A program made the translations under genes and the position numbers. A DNA stretch of 63,625 bases from Chloroflexota bacterium. GTDB taxonomy: Bacteria > Vulcanimicrobiota > JAMCWD01. Under the pieces are notes generated by a model. That model saw nothing but the letters and a program-made list of their open reading frames with translations, had not been told where the DNA came from and made no database searches. The stretch covers positions 1-63,625 of the forward strand of contig JAMCWD010000003.1 in the NCBI GenBank assembly GCA_023475345.1, given 5' to 3'. Below are positions 43,154 to 52,501 of the stretch, in pieces (positions within the stretch are counted from its first letter, which is position 1; each line of letters opens with the position of its first letter).

Positions 43154-44614
43154 TTATAAATGAGACCGGATGCGGAATCCTCCGCCCCCCCTGGCATTTG
43201 TTTTTTCGCCATTACCCCGCCCCGCGACGATTTTATCTCCGTCCTTGACGTCACCTGACACTATCTCCGTACTGCTCCCGTCCGTTATGCCGAATTTTAC
43301 ATCCACCGGCTTTACTTTGTTCCTGCCTGCAGGCTTCCATAAAATATCCTTTGGAACTTTGCCTTCCTTGATTAAATTAATATCTTTGTCGTCGGCAAGC
43401 TCTTCCGGCTTCGGAATGAAACGGCGGGCGGAATTGGGAGCCCGCAGGACATCATCTTTCTTATTGACGATTATCTCAATATTTGCCGTCATCCCGGGCT
43501 TTAGTCTAGACCCGGTATTTTTAACCTTGATGATGGCGGTGTATGTTACCACGTTCTGTATTGTAATGGGAGCGTTCCTTACCTGTGTAATGGTGCCGGT
43601 AAACTTGACTCCCGGGAAAGCATCGACTGTAAAGTTGGCGGTCATGCCTTCAGATATTTTCCCTACATCGGCTTCGTCGATATCGCCTTCGACCTGCATC
43701 ATGGTGAGATCCTGCGCAATATCGAACAGGACAGGAGTTTGGAAGCTGGCAGCCACGGTCTGTCCTACATCGACATTCCTCAATATGACTATGCCGTCGA
43801 CCGGGGCGATAATATTCGTATATTGGAGCTTGGTCTGGGCAAGGCGGTAAGCGGCTTGAACCTGGTCAAGCTGGGCATTTGCAGATTCCACCAGCGCCTG
43901 GGCCGACCTGATTGATGCCTGTGCCTTGGCGACACCGGCACTTCCCTCTTCCAGGAGAGCTTCCGCAGCGTTTTTCTTGTACCCGGCCGCTTTTAAATCG
44001 GCCTGGGCCGCCGAAACATTCTGTACAGCAACTTTATACTTGGTTCCATAATTGTCAACGTCCTGTTCCGATACCAACTTCCGCTTGAACAGTTCCTTGT
44101 ATCTCTCGGCGTTTTTCTGAGCTTCTATTTCGCTGGCCTTTGCGCTTTCAAGCTGGGCCTGGGCGCGGATAAGGTTAGCCTTGCTTTCTTCCAGCCCCGC
44201 CCGGTTGGAAGCAAGGCTGCCTCTGGCCCCTGCCAGCGCCGCTTCGGTATTATCCAGATCGGACTTGTTCCGCAGCAGTGAAGATCGGGCACTTTCAAGA
44301 TCGCCCCTTGCCTGGTCAAGCTCGGCTTCAAAAGTGGAAGGATCGATCCTTGCAATAAGCTGGCCTTTTTTTACATGCGAATTATAATCGACAAGCACCT
44401 CCACTATCCTGCCGGAAACCTGCGCACCTACTTCCACGCTCCGGACAGGGTTGACCGTCCCTGTCGCCGATACCGAGCTGGTTATGTTACCCCTGTCTAT
44501 CTTGACGATCTTAAAGCCTGCAGATTCGGATTTCCTGCCGAAAACAATAAAAATTATTATCAGCAATACAACCGCTATAACAATCCATTTGCCCCATTTT
44601 TTCCAGTATTTCAT
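43154..44614 (-). CDS. HlyD/MacA-type periplasmic adaptor
   Basis: A 486-residue membrane-fusion protein. One N-terminal helix (about 10-27) is followed by a lipoyl/barrel-sandwich region (GAQVSGRIVEVLVDYNSHVKKG), a long coiled hairpin (about 95-250) and a beta-barrel with LQYTNIIAPVDGIVILRNVDVG. It links the MacB-type permease to the TolC-like channel. The start overlaps the TolC stop by one base (TAATG). The C terminus ends in a Gly/Arg-rich stretch. Confidence 0.92.
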   Translation of the reverse strand: MKYWKKWGKWIVIAVVLLIIIFIVFGRKSESAGFKIVKIDRGNITSSVSATGTVNPVRSVEVGAQVSGRIVEVLVDYNSHVKKGQLIARIDPSTFEAELDQARGDLESARSSLLRNKSDLDNTEAALAGARGSLASNRAGLEESKANLIRAQAQLESAKASEIEAQKNAERYKELFKRKLVSEQDVDNYGTKYKVAVQNVSAAQADLKAAGYKKNAAEALLEEGSAGVAKAQASIRSAQALVESANAQLDQVQAAYRLAQTKLQYTNIIAPVDGIVILRNVDVGQTVAASFQTPVLFDIAQDLTMMQVEGDIDEADVGKISEGMTANFTVDAFPGVKFTGTITQVRNAPITIQNVVTYTAIIKVKNTGSRLKPGMTANIEIIVNKKDDVLRAPNSARRFIPKPEELADDKDINLIKEGKVPKDILWKPAGRNKVKPVDVKFGITDGSSTEIVSGDVKDGDKIVAGRGNGEKTNARGGGGFRIRSHL

Positions 44615-46146
44615 TATTCGAGTCTCCCGATGGAAAGCATCAGGGAATCATAGGCCTGCTGTAGATCATACAACGCCTGGTAATACGAAGCCTGAGATTC
44701 TGAAAGCAGCCTTCGGGCATCGGTAAATTCGAGGGCGGTGGCAAGTCCGACATCATATCTCCCTTTTTCCAGGTCGTAATTTTCCTGGGCCTGTTTCAGG
44801 CCGGACTTTGCATAATATATCTTTTCCAGGTTCTCCATAATCGTATAATAAGCCGTCTTAATGTTCAAATCGGAACTGAGGAGCACATCCTCATAATCGG
44901 CCATTGTGGAAAGATATGAGGCCCTTGCCTGCTTCACCTGGCTTGAAATATTAAAGCCGTCGAATACAGGGACGCTCATGTTTACGCTCCAGTTCCAGTT
45001 ATTTGCATTAGTGCTCGTAGGATCCTGTGCCCTGCCGTACATGTTATAGCCCGCACTGGCATTAAGGTTGGGGTTAAACTGGCTGACGACCGCATCCAGG
45101 TTGGCTTTCGCCGCCTTCACATTGCTCCGTGCAATCAGGACTTCCAGGCGCGTTTCATTCCCCCATTTCAAAACATCATTGAGGCTTGCGGTAAATTTAA
45201 CCTCTGTTAAGGAATCCGCCATCTTGAATTGTGTGCTCCTGTTGGTACCCATCGACGACGCAAGCTGTGCCCATGCAAGCTTGTAAAAGTTTTTAGCTGT
45301 AATAAACCTGTATTCCGACTGGTAATAATCCGTCTGGGCCTTGGTAACTTCGCTGTACGGCTTCAGACCCTGCTCGTAAAAAGCCTCGGCGGTTTTGAGC
45401 CTCATGTTGAACTGCTCGAGTTCATCGCTGGCCACCAGTAGAAGTTTAGCCTTCAAATCAACATTATAATAAGAATTTCTTGCCCCGTAGATTATTGTCT
45501 GGCGTTCAAGTTCGTAATTATACTTCTGGGCGTCAAGGTTATAAAGGGCCTGCTTTATCAGGTTGTCTCTCTGCCCGAAATCATCGATATTCTGGGTAGC
45601 GGAAAAACCCACCTGGCGTCTTTCGGAAACAGGAAACCCTCCGTTCGTAGTAGATCCCGTATCCAATCCCTGGCTGTAGCTGCCCCCGAATGTCAGGGTG
45701 GGATAATAATCAGACCGGGCCTGGGTTACCTGGGCCTCACTGTTTTTCAAATCCTCTTCGGCCTTTTTTATCAGGGGGTGATATTTCAATGCCCTGCTCA
45801 CGCATTCGGACAGGGAGAGAGACCCCGGTTCCTTATCCCCGGATTCGTCAATATCCCAGATGTTGCCCGCGTTCTCAACCCTTTGAATGGTCGCATCGTT
45901 GATGTTACCGGTATCAAAAGACCCGGCGCCGGCAGGCGCAGGCGCCTGCTGTGGTTGATTAGCATCGGCTTTTTTATCTGTACCGGCAGGAATCGTTGAG
46001 TTTGCCGGGGGCGCCGTTGAATTTGCAGGTACGGAACCCGGAATAAAAATAAGGAAAATAAATAAAACCGCCAGGAAAATCGAGGCGTGTCCGGTCTGGT
46101 TTATACTGCGTGAATGTTGTATTGTTCTCATGGTATATTCAGGCAT
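44614..46146 (-). CDS. TolC-family outer-membrane efflux protein
   Basis: A 510-residue outer-membrane channel protein. The N terminus contains a signal peptide (HASIFLAVLFIFLIFIPGSVPA) and a Pro/Ala-rich linker. Two OEP repeats follow, LSLSECVSRALKYHPLIKKA and LNDVLKWGNETRLEVLIARS, each leading into long coiled helices. It forms the exit duct for the MacA/MacB-like pair downstream. An in-frame ATG at 46131 could be the true start. Confidence 0.92.
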   Translation of the reverse strand: MPEYTMRTIQHSRSINQTGHASIFLAVLFIFLIFIPGSVPANSTAPPANSTIPAGTDKKADANQPQQAPAPAGAGSFDTGNINDATIQRVENAGNIWDIDESGDKEPGSLSLSECVSRALKYHPLIKKAEEDLKNSEAQVTQARSDYYPTLTFGGSYSQGLDTGSTTNGGFPVSERRQVGFSATQNIDDFGQRDNLIKQALYNLDAQKYNYELERQTIIYGARNSYYNVDLKAKLLLVASDELEQFNMRLKTAEAFYEQGLKPYSEVTKAQTDYYQSEYRFITAKNFYKLAWAQLASSMGTNRSTQFKMADSLTEVKFTASLNDVLKWGNETRLEVLIARSNVKAAKANLDAVVSQFNPNLNASAGYNMYGRAQDPTSTNANNWNWSVNMSVPVFDGFNISSQVKQARASYLSTMADYEDVLLSSDLNIKTAYYTIMENLEKIYYAKSGLKQAQENYDLEKGRYDVGLATALEFTDARRLLSESQASYYQALYDLQQAYDSLMLSIGRLE

Positions 46147-46214
46147 TACCTTATTGCTTAGATACTCATTTGATTTAAATGTTCCATCGTGAATTTCCTT
46201 CAGGCCGAAATGTT

Positions 46215-48053
46215 CTATAAATAATAGATGATATGGTAGCTTTCTTCAAGCCGCCTGAGAAAAGGCAGGATAAAAAGTTCCGCGGCATGAGCAGGCGCTT
46301 CATCGGGGCAGAATTTATTGCAGTATTCGGCGGCGATTTCGCCGAGGGTCAATTTGCCTCCGCATAGCTCGTAAACGAAGATCTCCCCCGGAGCCTTCAG
46401 TTCCACAGTGTTGAAATAACCCGGAAGAATCATGCGGTCGCCCCGTTTATTATACCGGAGAGCATCGAACGATCTGAAAGGGATCCACTCCATGTAACGC
46501 TCCCCGGGAAGTTGATCAGAATCGCCGAAACGGGGCTTTTCATAAAAAAGGAAATAACTGACGAGGGCGGGGCATTTAAGAAAAATGTCCTTGTACCAGC
46601 CGGACATCAGCCCCCATTCCGATGCAAGCCTCCGTTGATGCTCCCATATTTTTTTCGGTATATCCGGGGCCAGATCCCACATGGTCCCGGCAACGGTCTG
46701 CTTGAATTTCGCCATCAGGTTCCTTATGTGGCTGCGTTTCAATTTTTGGGTTTCGACATGGGCGTCCTCAAGGGCGACCACCCCTTTGAAATCCCTGTCC
46801 AGGATCTTTATGCCGAAACGTTCGGGATGTTCCCCTATTTCCGTACCGGGATAAGGCCCCAGGTATGACGATGAACATTCGAAAATCCCGGGGGCGGACT
46901 TGAGAAGATGCCTGGCGAAATCGATGCTTTTTTCAACCGAAGCCCTTGTTTCGAAAGGCCCCCCTATGATGAAATTCCCCTCGACCGTCATTCCGCCCAG
47001 ATCGTTAACCTGCTTTACCACGTCCTCGACCTGCTCGATGGTTATCTGTTTTTTATAGTGTTTTAAAATGCCGGGGTCGCCGGTTTCGATCCCTATCTGG
47101 AGCAGGTCCAGACCGGCCTCTTTCATGGCGGGCAGGAGTTCGCGATTCTCACTGAGAATATTCGCCCTCCCCTGGCAGAAAAATAAAAATTTCCTTCCGG
47201 ACTTACGCCTGTATTTGACGAGAAGCTCGCATATCTTCATCGTTCTCTGGGGATCAAAAACGAAGGTATCGTCAACTATGGAGAAATAACGTGCGGAATA
47301 GTTCTCAAGGTTGCTTTTTATTTCTTCAACGACGTTTTCGGGGGTACGTGCGCGGGTTTTATGCCCGTGAACCTCCTGGAAACAAAATGTACAGTGATAC
47401 GGGCAGCCTCTTGCGGTTGAAATCTGAAACCCGTCTCTTGCCCCCCCGATAAGGCCGTAATCGGGGAAAGGGACCATATCGAGATTGTCTATCGGCGGCG
47501 CAGGCTCGTTAATCACCACCCGGTCAAGCTCCCTGTAGATCAGGCCGGGGACATCATTCAAATTGCCTTCTTTTTTTATCAGGGCGGCGGCCAGCTTAAT
47601 AGCGGGAACTTCGCCCTCGCCTTTAACTGCGAAGTCGTATGCAGGCTCTTCCTCGAGCAGCCGCTTCCCGATGATTGTCGCCTGGGGGCCTCCCAGGACT
47701 ACCGTTGTATTCGGGAGCCAGTTCTTTATCTTCCTTGCCAGGGATCGGACCGAATATATATTATCCGCAAGCGTATAAAAGCCGACAATCTTCGGTGAAA
47801 ACGCCTTGATCCCGGCTTCGACGGTGCCGGCATCTTCGAAAAGGAGAGGCTCCGCGCCGATACAACGAACTCTATACCCGGCCCTGTTAAGGACTGTGGC
47901 GATATAAAGCAAGCCTGGGCTGAACCTGAACCTGCCCAGGTTCTGGGGGCAATCGGGATGGAGAAGAAGTATATCGACAGCCTTTCCGGGAGGGCCACCG
48001 TGCTTTCTTTGCCTGTCTTCTTCTTTTATTGCCATAAGGTCGCCGGCTTTCAA
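46215..48053 (-). CDS. B12-binding-domain radical SAM protein with possible PqqD-like C terminus
   Basis: A 612-residue protein. About residues 28-180 form a cobalamin-binding domain (DILLLHPDCPQNLGRFRFSP, KIVGFYTLADN). About 205-400 hold a radical SAM domain with GCPYHCTFCF cysteines. A linker follows. The last 75 residues (FNTVELKAPGEIFVYELCGG and KLTLGEIAAEY) resemble a PqqD/RRE-type winged helix that binds peptide leaders. If so, it may modify a ribosomal peptide or a lipid. No precursor gene lies beside it. Similar fused enzymes without PqqD act on lipids or hopanoids. Confidence 0.8.
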   Translation of the reverse strand: MKAGDLMAIKEEDRQRKHGGPPGKAVDILLLHPDCPQNLGRFRFSPGLLYIATVLNRAGYRVRCIGAEPLLFEDAGTVEAGIKAFSPKIVGFYTLADNIYSVRSLARKIKNWLPNTTVVLGGPQATIIGKRLLEEEPAYDFAVKGEGEVPAIKLAAALIKKEGNLNDVPGLIYRELDRVVINEPAPPIDNLDMVPFPDYGLIGGARDGFQISTARGCPYHCTFCFQEVHGHKTRARTPENVVEEIKSNLENYSARYFSIVDDTFVFDPQRTMKICELLVKYRRKSGRKFLFFCQGRANILSENRELLPAMKEAGLDLLQIGIETGDPGILKHYKKQITIEQVEDVVKQVNDLGGMTVEGNFIIGGPFETRASVEKSIDFARHLLKSAPGIFECSSSYLGPYPGTEIGEHPERFGIKILDRDFKGVVALEDAHVETQKLKRSHIRNLMAKFKQTVAGTMWDLAPDIPKKIWEHQRRLASEWGLMSGWYKDIFLKCPALVSYFLFYEKPRFGDSDQLPGERYMEWIPFRSFDALRYNKRGDRMILPGYFNTVELKAPGEIFVYELCGGKLTLGEIAAEYCNKFCPDEAPAHAAELFILPFLRRLEESYHIIYYL

Positions 48054-48083
48054 GCTCTCATCCCTTTCAATGAATTTGAAATA

Positions 48084-48099
48084 ATGTTATTATTAACAT
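48084..48099. repeat. ATGTTA-TAACAT inverted repeat
   Basis: ATGTTA (48084-48089) and TAACAT (48094-48099) flank TTAT upstream of both the radical SAM gene (minus) and the small membrane protein (plus). It could be an operator. Confidence 0.25.
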
Positions 48100-48206
48100 A
48101 TCAGGTGGAATTCTTTCCGTAACAGCGGACTCCTCTCAAAGGAAAATCATATTACAGGAAGAAAATAGCAGGCAGGACAAAATGGTATTTCGGGAGGGTA
48201 ATTGAG

Positions 48207-48437
48207 ATGGGATTTCTTCATGATAATTTTACAACTATAATCACAATAGTCATCATTGTCGTCATAATGATTCCTTTTGCAATGAAATTCTTCGGAACCA
48301 AATCCACAGAAGAGCTTGTCGAAAAAGAAAGACAGAAACATCAAAGGCTTGCCGAAATCAAGAAAAGAGAGAGCGGCAGTACACAGCATTATGATGAAGT
48401 TGTCGAGTACCGCATAACGTCAGGCAAAAAGAAATAA
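48207..48437 (+). CDS. Small membrane protein, single helix with charged tail
   Basis: A 76-residue protein with one N-terminal helix (TTIITIVIIVVIMIPFAMKF) and a long charged cytoplasmic tail rich in Lys, Glu and Arg. GGGAGGGTAATTGAGATG at the start contains a good ribosome site. No family is recognised. It lies 137 bases before the TonB operon on the same strand and may be co-regulated, but nothing proves it. Confidence 0.65.
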   Translation: MGFLHDNFTTIITIVIIVVIMIPFAMKFFGTKSTEELVEKERQKHQRLAEIKKRESGSTQHYDEVVEYRITSGKKK

Positions 48438-48542
48438 CAAGCAGACTTCATCTCAAATTTTCAGCAATGCGCTTCTCCTGCCGGGTTGGTTTTTCAATAT
48501 AATTTTTTTCTAAAAAAGGAATTTTGCAGGACAGGGCGAAAC

Positions 48543-48577
48543 CATAGCGATAGGAATATTTTTTACATATCGCTATG
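48543..48577 (+). promoter_or_regulatory. Perfect inverted repeat covering the ExbB start codon
   Basis: CATAGCGATA (48543-48552) and TATCGCTATG (48568-48577) are perfectly complementary, with a 15-base AT-rich loop. The ATG of the ExbB gene (48575-48577) is inside the 3' arm. No Shine-Dalgarno sequence is visible at the usual distance. It could act as an RNA hairpin blocking translation or as a DNA operator for the TonB operon. Confidence 0.55.
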
Positions 48578-49159
48578 AACGAGTTACTGATACTTATAAA
48601 TAAAGGCGGCCCTGCTATCTGGATATTGCTGGCATGCGCCCTGATCGTAATCTGGGTGAGCCTGGAAAAATTTCTCTTTTACCTTAATGTATCTGGGAAA
48701 TCCCCCCTGTCCCCTGACGAGATACGGAACGGGAAGCGGGCCGAATCCTGCAGGCGTTATTCATATCTGTACCTGGTCAATGATGCGGTAAATGAAGGCG
48801 TCTCAAAAGAAAAAAGAGACGCGGCAAGGGAAGCCTTCATGGCCCGTTCAGAAAGGGATATGTCCCGCGGCCAGCCGAGCCTTGCAACCATCAGCGTCAT
48901 ATCGCCTTTCGTCGGGCTGTTCGGAACGGTTATCGGGATAATGCACGCGTTTTTCAAAGTCGCACAAGAAGGCAAAATGACGCCTGCAGTGGTCGGCGCA
49001 GGAATCGCCGAAGCCCTTATCGCCACTGCGGCGGGTCTTCTGGTGGCTATTATCTCCGTCGTCATGTACAACGTTTTCAAAGCCCGCATGTACGAGGAAA
49101 TTTCAGAGCTTGAAATCCTCCAGTATGAAACCGATGCTTCAAGCGGTAAAGAGCCGTGA
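48575..49159 (+). CDS. exbB: ExbB/TolQ/MotA-family proton-channel protein
   Basis: A 194-residue membrane protein of the ExbB type with three helices near residues 12-33, 108-128 and 145-168. The motif PSLATISVISPFVGLFGTVIGIMHAF is the family signature. With ExbD it uses the proton gradient to energise TonB. It is the first gene of a four-gene operon (exbB, exbD, tonB, receptor). The start codon is inside a 10-bp inverted repeat and lacks a ribosome site, which points to unusual control. Confidence 0.93.
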   Translation: MNELLILINKGGPAIWILLACALIVIWVSLEKFLFYLNVSGKSPLSPDEIRNGKRAESCRRYSYLYLVNDAVNEGVSKEKRDAAREAFMARSERDMSRGQPSLATISVISPFVGLFGTVIGIMHAFFKVAQEGKMTPAVVGAGIAEALIATAAGLLVAIISVVMYNVFKARMYEEISELEILQYETDASSGKEP

Positions 49160-49578
49160 AACGCCCGAAAAGAAAATACAATTTCCTCTCTGAAATCAAT
49201 ATAACGCCGCTTACCGATGTGATGCTGGTTTTATTGATTATTTTCATGGCTACATCGACATTCATAGTTTCGGGACAGGCGCTGGATCTCAGCCTGCCGT
49301 CCGCCGAAGGCCGGGATATAAACAGCCCGGATAAGATCATAGTTCTTGAGATCAAGCCTGAGGGGACGGTTTATTTCGACGGCGTAAAGATGACGAAAAA
49401 CGAGCTTGAATCAAAGCTTACAGCCATAAAAAAATCTTTGGGGACAGCCCCCCCTGTCCTGGTAAGGGCGGATAAGGCCACCAGGTACCAGAATTTCATA
49501 AGCGTGCTGGAAATACTGTCGGGTAACGGCTTCGACAGTGTATCGTTGGCCGTGGAGCCGGAGAGTCTTAAAAAATGA
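49156..49578 (+). CDS. exbD: ExbD/TolR-family protein
   Basis: A 140-residue protein with one N-terminal helix. The sequence INITPLTDVMLVLLIIFMAT contains the conserved Asp that takes part in proton transfer. The periplasmic domain ends with the usual DKATRYQNFISVLEIL. GTG at 49156 is the start and overlaps the exbB stop by four bases, so translation is coupled. Confidence 0.94.
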   Translation: MKRPKRKYNFLSEINITPLTDVMLVLLIIFMATSTFIVSGQALDLSLPSAEGRDINSPDKIIVLEIKPEGTVYFDGVKMTKNELESKLTAIKKSLGTAPPVLVRADKATRYQNFISVLEILSGNGFDSVSLAVEPESLKK

Positions 49579-50474
49579 TCGGGCTGAGGCTCTGGACTTT
49601 TATCGTTGCATTGATCCTCACCACGGCCTTTTTTATTTTGTTTGCCGAAATAATGCCGACACATGCAGCCTCCGCTTTTAAGAAAGTTTTATCCGTTAAA
49701 TTCTATAAAATAATATCCCAGTCGCCGGAAAATAAAATTAACGTCAGGAAGCCCCCGGCCAGGACCGTATCAATCGTCCCGGCTGTCGCGGCAGGCAGCC
49801 CCGGAGGCGGCCGGGTTGAAAAAATAAGCAGCCCCGACCCGCCGGCCTTTAAATCTAAAGAGGGGCGCAAAAAAGATCCTCCCCTGAAACGGGATAAGAA
49901 AAACCCGGATAAGAAACCGGCATATATCCCCCCGGTCATCGAAAGCAAAACCGGATCGGGCGAAAAAACAGCTCTCACTGGAAACCATGATACAAATTTT
50001 TCAGGTAATGAGCCGGACACAGGCGTGCTCCCCGTCTCAAAGCCCGGCGGTGCAGGAGGAGGCGGGGATGACGCCGGTTCGGGTAATTCAAATATAGCCG
50101 GGGGCGGCGGCCCGGCCGGGAATTTTCCGGGCGGAGGCGGGACAGGGGACGCCGTTAAAAGAGAATCGAAAATCGATCAACGGGCATTATTACTGGAGTT
50201 CCAGGCCAAGGTTTCGGCAAAGCTGGACAGGGCCAAAATTTACCCCGATGAAGCAAGGGAAAAGGATCAGGAAGGGATTGTGATGGTTTCTTTCCTGATA
50301 AGGCCGGACGGCGGCCCCCAAAATCCCTCGGTTTCATCTTCCAGCGGGTATGCAGTGCTTGACAGGGCGGCGCTTGACGCGGTCGCAAGAGCCGGGCCGT
50401 ACCTGCCATTCCCGGAAGGCTTTCCGACAGGCATAAAAGTAAAGGCAGAAGTTATTTTTAAATTATCGAAGTAA
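49575..50474 (+). CDS. tonB: TonB-family energy transducer
   Basis: A 299-residue protein with an N-terminal helix (about 5-26), a long periplasmic spacer rich in Pro, Lys, Gly and Ser (about 45-200) and a C-terminal TonB domain. The latter shows GIVMVSFLIRPDGGPQNPSV and AVLDRAALDAVARAGPYLPFP. It spans the periplasm and contacts the receptor encoded next. Start ATG overlaps the exbD stop (ATGA). Confidence 0.92.
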   Translation: MIGLRLWTFIVALILTTAFFILFAEIMPTHAASAFKKVLSVKFYKIISQSPENKINVRKPPARTVSIVPAVAAGSPGGGRVEKISSPDPPAFKSKEGRKKDPPLKRDKKNPDKKPAYIPPVIESKTGSGEKTALTGNHDTNFSGNEPDTGVLPVSKPGGAGGGGDDAGSGNSNIAGGGGPAGNFPGGGGTGDAVKRESKIDQRALLLEFQAKVSAKLDRAKIYPDEAREKDQEGIVMVSFLIRPDGGPQNPSVSSSSGYAVLDRAALDAVARAGPYLPFPEGFPTGIKVKAEVIFKLSK

Positions 50475-50489
50475 CAAAGGAGCAACATC

Positions 50490-52436
50490 ATGAAACGCTT
50501 CATCGCACTAATTATCGTATTGCTGGCGCTTATACCGGCGGCGGTGTTCGGAGATTCGGAACCCCCGGAAATCGAAGTCCAGACAGTTGTTGAATCGACG
50601 CCCCTGGAAAAGTTCCTGGTAACGACTTCAGTCATCAATCAAAAAGAAATCGATTCCGATCCGTCTCTGGATATGGGCGAGCTTTTCGAGCCGGTAACCG
50701 GTGTATTGACGAGAGGGGTGGCAAACCAGAAAGCCAGAAATGAAATTTTCATAAGAGGGTTCGATATGAGCCACCTCCGGGTATATTTCAACGGCATCCC
50801 TATAAACACGCCGAATAACAGGATTGTGGATTTCAGCATTATCCCAAAGGAGTTCATCCGCAAGGTGGAAGTGGTCAAGGGGCCGCCGCCTGTCTCGTAC
50901 GGTGCGGACGCATCCGGCGGCATAATAAACCTGGTGTCGCGCGACGGCAAAGATTCCCCGGGGTTCATGGCAAAGGTGCTGGCGGGATCATTCGGAGAAT
51001 CCATGTACACTCTTACCGCCGGTTTACATGACAAAAACTATGATCTTTTCATCATGGGGAAGGAAGACATATCAGGCGGATATACTGAAAATACCGCAAG
51101 GAACATGGATTACGCGCTCCTGTCCGGCAATGTCAACATGGGAAAAAATTACAAGGCATCGATACTTTATTCGAGATCCGGGGGCGATAAGCAGTTCCCG
51201 AACGAATACACCCCCGGCGGCAAATTCCAGGTCCATACTACAGGGTTCTGGTCCGGCTCTTATAACTGGAGCTATCAGGGCATATTGCAGGAAAGCGGCT
51301 CCATAAGATTGGAAAAGAAAAACCCCGAAGGGTTATCATGGGCCGTCATGGCATATAACCATGTAGATAACAATGTGCTTACAGGATGGGTGGACGCAGG
51401 CTATCCCATAAAGCCGGGGCCGGGAAAAACAGGTCAATATTACCAGGCCGGTGTAACCAACTACAGCTACTGGGAAAGCAGGGATTCCGGCGGCAATATC
51501 GACTTCGATTTTAAGAGCGCAAATCATAACTTTAAATTCGGAGCCTCGGCGGAAAACGTGCGTTTCCGCCAGAATGAAAACGCGTCGCTGTCCCGGCCCC
51601 AAAACGAGTGGGACAAGGATTACTGGTCGCCTTATTCCAGCATAGGTTACGGGGGATATTACCTCCAGGACGATATAAAACTGGGCAAGAAATTAACGCT
51701 TACCGCGGGCGGCAGGGCGGATTCCGATACCAGGACCGCATCTATCGGGAACTGGAACCTTAACTTTGTTTTTGAAAACGGCAAAGAAACTTACCGCCTC
51801 GGTGGAGCGACGACCGGAAGGTTCCCCACCGTCAGCGAATTGGAAGGAAAGAAAGGCAACCCGAACCTTCAGCCCGAGCGCGCTACAAGCTATGAAATAG
51901 GCTATAACAGGAAATCGGGAGAAAACGTGTTCGACCTTTCGGTATTCGACTCCGACATCAAGAACCTGATAGGCACCCAGACTTCCGACAGCAAGTATGC
52001 CAACTGGCTGGAGGTGAAGCTTTTCGGCTTCGAGGCGTCGTACCAGTTTCCCGTATCGAAATCGGTATTTTCCAGGGCTGGAGTCCAGTACGTGAACAGA
52101 AATTTCGGAGACCAGCCGCCGGTATGGGACGATATCCCGAAAAACAAGTACACCCTTGCGTTTTTCTCAAAGCAGAAGTCGGGCAATATAAACTGGAAAA
52201 TCGAAGCTTATGCTGTAAGCTCGAAACAGACAGGCGATGCCACATATCCCACCCTCGACGGATACACCCTCACCAACCTTATGCTTTCATACAACACGCC
52301 CGAAAAAGAAAAGTCGAAAGCTTCTCATGAACTGAGCCTGATAGTCCGCAATGTCTTCGATGTGAAGTATAGTGACACGTTGTACTATCTCGAGCCGGGG
52401 CGGGGAATCTGGGGGGAATATTCCATAAAACTTTAA
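50490..52436 (+). CDS. TonB-dependent outer-membrane receptor
   Basis: A 648-residue protein with signal peptide MKRFIALIIVLLALIPAAVF. The plug domain (about 45-160) includes RNEIFIRGFDMSHLRVYFNG and VEVVKGPPPVSYGADASGG. A beta-barrel of about 22 strands follows and ends with ARNVFDVKYSDT-like and YSIKL terminal strands. The plug pattern is that of siderophore or cobalamin-type receptors, but the ligand is not clear. It is the last gene of the exbB operon, with AAAGGAG before its ATG. No cobalamin riboswitch is visible. Confidence 0.92.
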   Translation: MKRFIALIIVLLALIPAAVFGDSEPPEIEVQTVVESTPLEKFLVTTSVINQKEIDSDPSLDMGELFEPVTGVLTRGVANQKARNEIFIRGFDMSHLRVYFNGIPINTPNNRIVDFSIIPKEFIRKVEVVKGPPPVSYGADASGGIINLVSRDGKDSPGFMAKVLAGSFGESMYTLTAGLHDKNYDLFIMGKEDISGGYTENTARNMDYALLSGNVNMGKNYKASILYSRSGGDKQFPNEYTPGGKFQVHTTGFWSGSYNWSYQGILQESGSIRLEKKNPEGLSWAVMAYNHVDNNVLTGWVDAGYPIKPGPGKTGQYYQAGVTNYSYWESRDSGGNIDFDFKSANHNFKFGASAENVRFRQNENASLSRPQNEWDKDYWSPYSSIGYGGYYLQDDIKLGKKLTLTAGGRADSDTRTASIGNWNLNFVFENGKETYRLGGATTGRFPTVSELEGKKGNPNLQPERATSYEIGYNRKSGENVFDLSVFDSDIKNLIGTQTSDSKYANWLEVKLFGFEASYQFPVSKSVFSRAGVQYVNRNFGDQPPVWDDIPKNKYTLAFFSKQKSGNINWKIEAYAVSSKQTGDATYPTLDGYTLTNLMLSYNTPEKEKSKASHELSLIVRNVFDVKYSDTLYYLEPGRGIWGEYSIKL

Positions 52437-52490
52437 ATCCGAGAGGCTCCGTCCGGCAGGCAGGGCAGGGGTTTCCGGAGGGATTTTTTT
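52435..52490 (+). terminator. Probable terminator after the TonB operon
   Basis: AAATCC and CTCCG on the left pair with CGGAG and GGATTT on the right around a GC-rich loop, and a T run follows. The left arm begins at the stop codon of the receptor gene. Confidence 0.5.
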
Positions 52491-52501
52491 ACCGGAATTA
52501 T

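Noticed and set aside
50300..50490. Cobalamin riboswitch before the TonB-dependent receptor
   Set aside because: The receptor gene follows tonB by 15 bases and no B12-box-like sequence is visible.
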